The notes beneath the pieces are model-generated. The model was not told the DNA's origin. It did no database searches and saw only the letters and a list, made by a program, of their open reading frames with translations. DNA of 64,000 nt from Welwitschia mirabilis (Eukaryota > Gnetophyta > Gnetopsida > Welwitschiales), in contig JBOZIK010000001.1 of assembly GCA_051453625.1 (NCBI GenBank), forward strand, positions 139,744,445-139,808,444. The letters are read 5' to 3'. Position 1 is the first letter of the stretch; every line of letters starts with the position of its first letter. The translations under genes were made by a program, and so were the position numbers. Below are positions 61,201 through 64,000 of this stretch, one piece after another.

Positions 61201-61760
61201 TTGAAAATCGTAAATTAGAATAAGAAAATATTAAGAAATTCTAACTCAAACTTTGTTAAGTTCATCTTTTTGTGAGCTATATCAAGTAGAGGATTATTCC
61301 ATTAAATTTTGTCAAAATTTTAAGGAAGGACAAAATGATTTACATTTTCATGAACATCTTTCTAAAGATTATGCCTTTAGTTAAAATTATCATGCTCCTA
61401 TCCATTCAATAAGTATCATAACTCTCATTCAAACAATTTTCATCAGAATTTCTTTCATCCTTATAATAATCAATCTTAAGCGCAACCTAAATCATTTCCT
61501 CTTCCTCTTCCACAAGAAAGTAAATTAGAAGAAATAATGAAGTTATTAGTTAATCAAATTAAAAAAATACAATAAATTATTATTTTCGTGTTTTAACAAC
61601 AACATAAAAATGATAATCATTCTAGCTTACCTTCCCAATTTACTCTGATTTCAAAATCAACTAATGTCGTGGAAGTACACATTAATGCAAATGCCATTAC
61701 ATTAAGAAGTGAAAAAGTAAAGTTCTAAAATAATTCAAAATCTTATATCTGATTCGATGA
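61201..61760 (+). pseudogene. Gag C-terminus relic with decayed zinc knuckle
   Basis: At 61,271-61,312 the frame reads CELYQVEDYSIKFC. Athila gag has a CELC.G.H....C knuckle, and here the second Cys and the His are both Tyr by single transitions. It continues through an Asn/His-rich stretch to PLPQESKLEEIMKLLVNQIK (about 61,504-61,565). That is the PQ...LEE stretch of Athila gag, with one frameshift between. NAITLRSEK (61,690-61,716) is the conserved TLRSGK motif with Gly changed to Glu. Confidence 0.75.
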
Positions 61761-62526
61761 AAATGTTTCAGAAGAGAAAATTAGAAGATCTTATTCCTTT
61801 TTCAAGACATTTTTAATCTGATAAAGGTTATAATAATTATGATGATATTCATAAAATTTTTAAAGATGTTAACATTAATCTTTCCCTTCTCCATGTAATT
61901 AAGCAAATTCCTTCTTATGCCAAGCTTCTTAAAGACTAATGCACTCGCAAAGGAAAGATCCATCCTTCTAGACAAATAATTAATCTTACTATATTTACTA
62001 CTTGTGTTTTATAATAAAACATTCCAACGAAATATGACTACCTTGGATTCCCCACTATCTCTATTAATCGTGGTAACTATATTATTGATAAATCCTTAGT
62101 AGATTTAAGAGCTGGAATCAACTCATGTCTTAGGATTTAACAATGTTAATCCCACTAATGTAATTCTTTCTATGGCTAGTAGAACCTTTTTAAAACCCTC
62201 TAGAATTTTCAAAGATATCTTAATCCAAATTCATAAAGTAATTTACTTATTGACTTTGTTACTTTTAGGCTTCTCATAGATTTCACTAGTTACCATATTA
62301 TTCCTAGTAAACCTTAGCTTGCTAGAGGAGACAAAGAAATTAATTATAGATCTAGTGCATTAAAAATTATTTTTAGCAACCTTTTCATTACTTTTAATGT
62401 GCTTTATAATTGGAGGAAAAAGACTATTAAATTAAATGAGCATTTACCTATGCCTGAAATTCAATCTATAACTGATGTTTTATTTTTAATTTTAAATAAT
62501 ATGCTTTATTTGGATGAAAATATGAA
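61761..62526 (+). pseudogene. Protease relic of the right-hand element
   Basis: IKQIPSYAKLLKD (61,900-61,938) is the signature that precedes Athila protease (QMP.YAKFLKD). At 62,102-62,128 the frame reads DLRAGINSC where the family has DLGASIN. The Gly is Arg and the Ser is lost, while the Asp remains. LARGDKEIN (about 62,320) matches the LGRPFLAT-type region, and ITFNVLY (about 62,391) its end. Several stops are present. Confidence 0.65.
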
Positions 62527-62820
62527 TTGCTTAATACATCTTATTTAGATTCATATGAAATAGGTATTTCTATAGAATGTATTTATTTTAAAAATTTTAA
62601 TTATATTTTTGAAGAAATAAAAATGAATGTTTCTTTGAATGAAGTTTTTACAACTAATAGTATTACTACTATTGAATTAAAATGTATACATGATTATTTA
62701 AAGTGTATCTTTCTAGGTGGTAATCAATATAAGCCTATTATCATTAGTACTCATCTTACTCTTTTTTAAGAAAAAGAGATTACTGATTTATTATTTGAAT
62801 ATTCTTTATATTTTACTTGG
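62527..62820 (+). pseudogene. Protease-RT linker relic, open frame
   Basis: An 80-codon stretch begins MLNTSYLDS and contains TIELKCIHDYLKCIFLGGNQ (residues 48-67), then PIIISTHLTLF. In the family this is ELK.LP.HLKYVFLGE, followed by VIIS..LT. It ends at TAA and continues, with Gln expected there, to ITDLLFEYSLYFTWF. It joins protease to RT and is a genuine coding remnant, not chance. Confidence 0.7.
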
Positions 62821-62832
62821 TTCTAAGTTTAT

Positions 62833-63600
62833 TTGTCTAGTGTTCGTTCTTTTCTTTATTCTCATCATATTTATTTAGAACCTGATATCAAACCTGTTCA
62901 TCAACCTTATCATAGGATAAATCCAAAGCTTAGGAATATTGTTAAAGAAAAAATCATGAAAATTTTGAAAGCTGATATTATTTACTCCATTGCAAATAGT
63001 GAATGGATGAGTCCTTTATAAGTTGTCCCAAAGAAGAATGGTAACTGATGAATTTGTATTGATTTTTATGATCTTCATAATCATGCTAAGAAAGATCATT
63101 CTTCTATTCCTTTTATTAATTCACTTATTAATAAACTTTTTGGTCATCATTATTATTATTTTTTGGATGGATATAGTGGTTATAATCAAATTCCTATAGC
63201 TTCATAAGATTAAGAAAAGACCATTTTTTACTTATTCCTTTAGAAAGTTTGCCTATCATCATATGTCTTTTGGTTTATGTAGTACTATTGTAACATTTCA
63301 AAGGTGTATGATTAGTCTTTTTGCTAAATTTATTGATGAATTTTTATAAATATTCATGGATCATTTCTCTCTCTACGATGATTTTGAGATCAAATAATGT
63401 ATCATTTAAAGTTAATATTAAATTATTATATTGATCATAATTTTAATCTTTAATTAGAAGAAAAGTAATTTAATGGTTACTAAAGGAATTATTCTTGGTC
63501 ATATTATTTCTAAACAAGGAATAGAAGTAGATCCCACTAAGATTAATATTATTCACTTTCTTTCTTTTTTTTAATTAAATTAAAGATATAAGATCTTTCT
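62833..63600 (+). pseudogene. Reverse transcriptase relic of the right-hand element
   Basis: The 62-codon opening frame contains NPKLRNIVKEKIMKILKADI and SEWMSPL, the typical Athila RT start, and continues after TAA with VVPKKNGN. At 63,160-63,197 it reads FLDGYSGYNQIPIA, unchanged from the family. The catalytic box at 63,349-63,369 is IFMDHF, with MDD altered to MDH. GIILGHIISKQGIEVD (about 63,484-63,532) is the thumb motif. Frameshifts occur around 63,215-63,290. Confidence 0.85.
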
Positions 63601-64000
63601 TAGGGTGTGCTGGTTTGTATTACCATTTCATTCGATCTATTAGTTCTCCTAGTAAATCTTTCATTGAATTACTTTTAAAAGATGCATTTTTTTCTTAGAC
63701 ACTTGAGTGTGAACTTGCATTTTAAAAACTTAAAGATCTTTTTTCATCTTTACCTATGCTTTAATCTTCTAATTGACATTATCTTTTTTAAGAAATAACT
63801 AATGTAAGTGATTTCACAGTAGGTGAATTCTTACATCAAAATCTTGAGTTTAAACCCTTTATTATTTTTTGTTTTAGTAAGACCTTACATGATGCTTAAC
63901 TTAATTATTTCACAACTGAAAATGAAATGTTATCTAAAATATTTTCTATTGAAACCTTTTGCCACTATCTTATTGGTTATCTTGTTATCTTTTTTTGAAA
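63601..64000 (+). pseudogene. RNase H relic, cut by the window end
   Basis: FFSLGCAG-type and FHSI residues lead to KLKDLFSS (about 63,731), NVSDFTVGEFL (63,800-63,832) in place of DASDFAVGAVL, then FSKTLHDA and LNYFTTENEML (about 63,900-63,933) for SKTL..AQ.NY.TTEKELL, and YLIGY. The first catalytic Asp is Asn and the Glu is kept. The sequence ends at 64,000 inside the domain. Confidence 0.8.

Larger units (their letters stand above)
61201..64000 (+). mobile_element. Right-hand Athila-like element, plus strand, cut by the window end
   Basis: Gag, protease, linker, RT and RNase H relics follow in order. The wording (ITLRSEK, KQIPSYAKLLKD, FLDGYSGYNQIPIA, YF.TENEML) is of the Athila/Tat type and close to the element at 1-10 kb, but in the opposite orientation. 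The RNase H is truncated at 64,000, and integrase and the 3' LTR lie outside. Stops are mainly TAA/TAG/TGA at Gln or Arg positions, with a few frameshifts. Confidence 0.8.

Overview
This looks like a deeply decayed, gene-poor stretch of a large plant nuclear genome. It is extremely AT-rich, almost free of CpG outside two islands, and has no intact coding sequence. It is packed with remnants of LTR retrotransposons of the Athila/Tat, chromovirus and copia types, plus one LINE. Most in-frame stops fall where related proteins have Gln, Arg or Trp, and His and Cys ligands have become Tyr. Both patterns are expected from deamination of methylated cytosine. A gymnosperm is my best guess. Welwitschia would fit the very low GC, but that is inference from general knowledge and nothing here proves it.

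Layout. At 0.9-10.6 kb, a minus-strand Athila/Tat-like element has two related terminal repeats, protease, RT, RNase H and integrase relics, and an extra Pro-rich/coiled-coil ORF between pol and its 3' LTR. At 10.6-17.7 kb nothing can be assigned. At 17.7-21.3 kb there is a shortened minus-strand copia element with LTR fragments, primer-binding site, zinc knuckle, integrase and RT. At 25.8-27.1 kb a CpG-retaining island of unknown nature interrupts the AT-rich background. At 27.7-28.7 kb lies a plus-strand LINE reverse transcriptase. At 33.6-34.9 kb lies a minus-strand chromovirus remnant whose RT start runs almost directly into integrase.

From 36.5 to about 52.7 kb there is a nested pair. 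A plus-strand Athila-like element keeps its tRNA-Asp-type primer-binding site, integrase and a downstream accessory ORF. Its integrase is split at 38,871/48,739 by a plus-strand chromovirus-like element with 416-bp LTRs and a near-perfect 5-bp target duplication. Between its 5' LTR and gag the inserted element carries about 4.5 kb of unexpected cargo: an antisense, apparently spliced coding unit and an array of about 20-bp repeats with an ACGTCACACTT-like core.

At 57.1-59.8 kb a second CpG-retaining block contains two tRNA-like (SINE-type) box A/box B pairs. At 61.2-64.0 kb another plus-strand Athila-like element runs off the window end. Three runs of 100 N are assembly gaps. Two are flanked by identical 50-bp and 30-bp sequences, so they are probably contig overlaps and not missing DNA. 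No host gene can be asserted with confidence.
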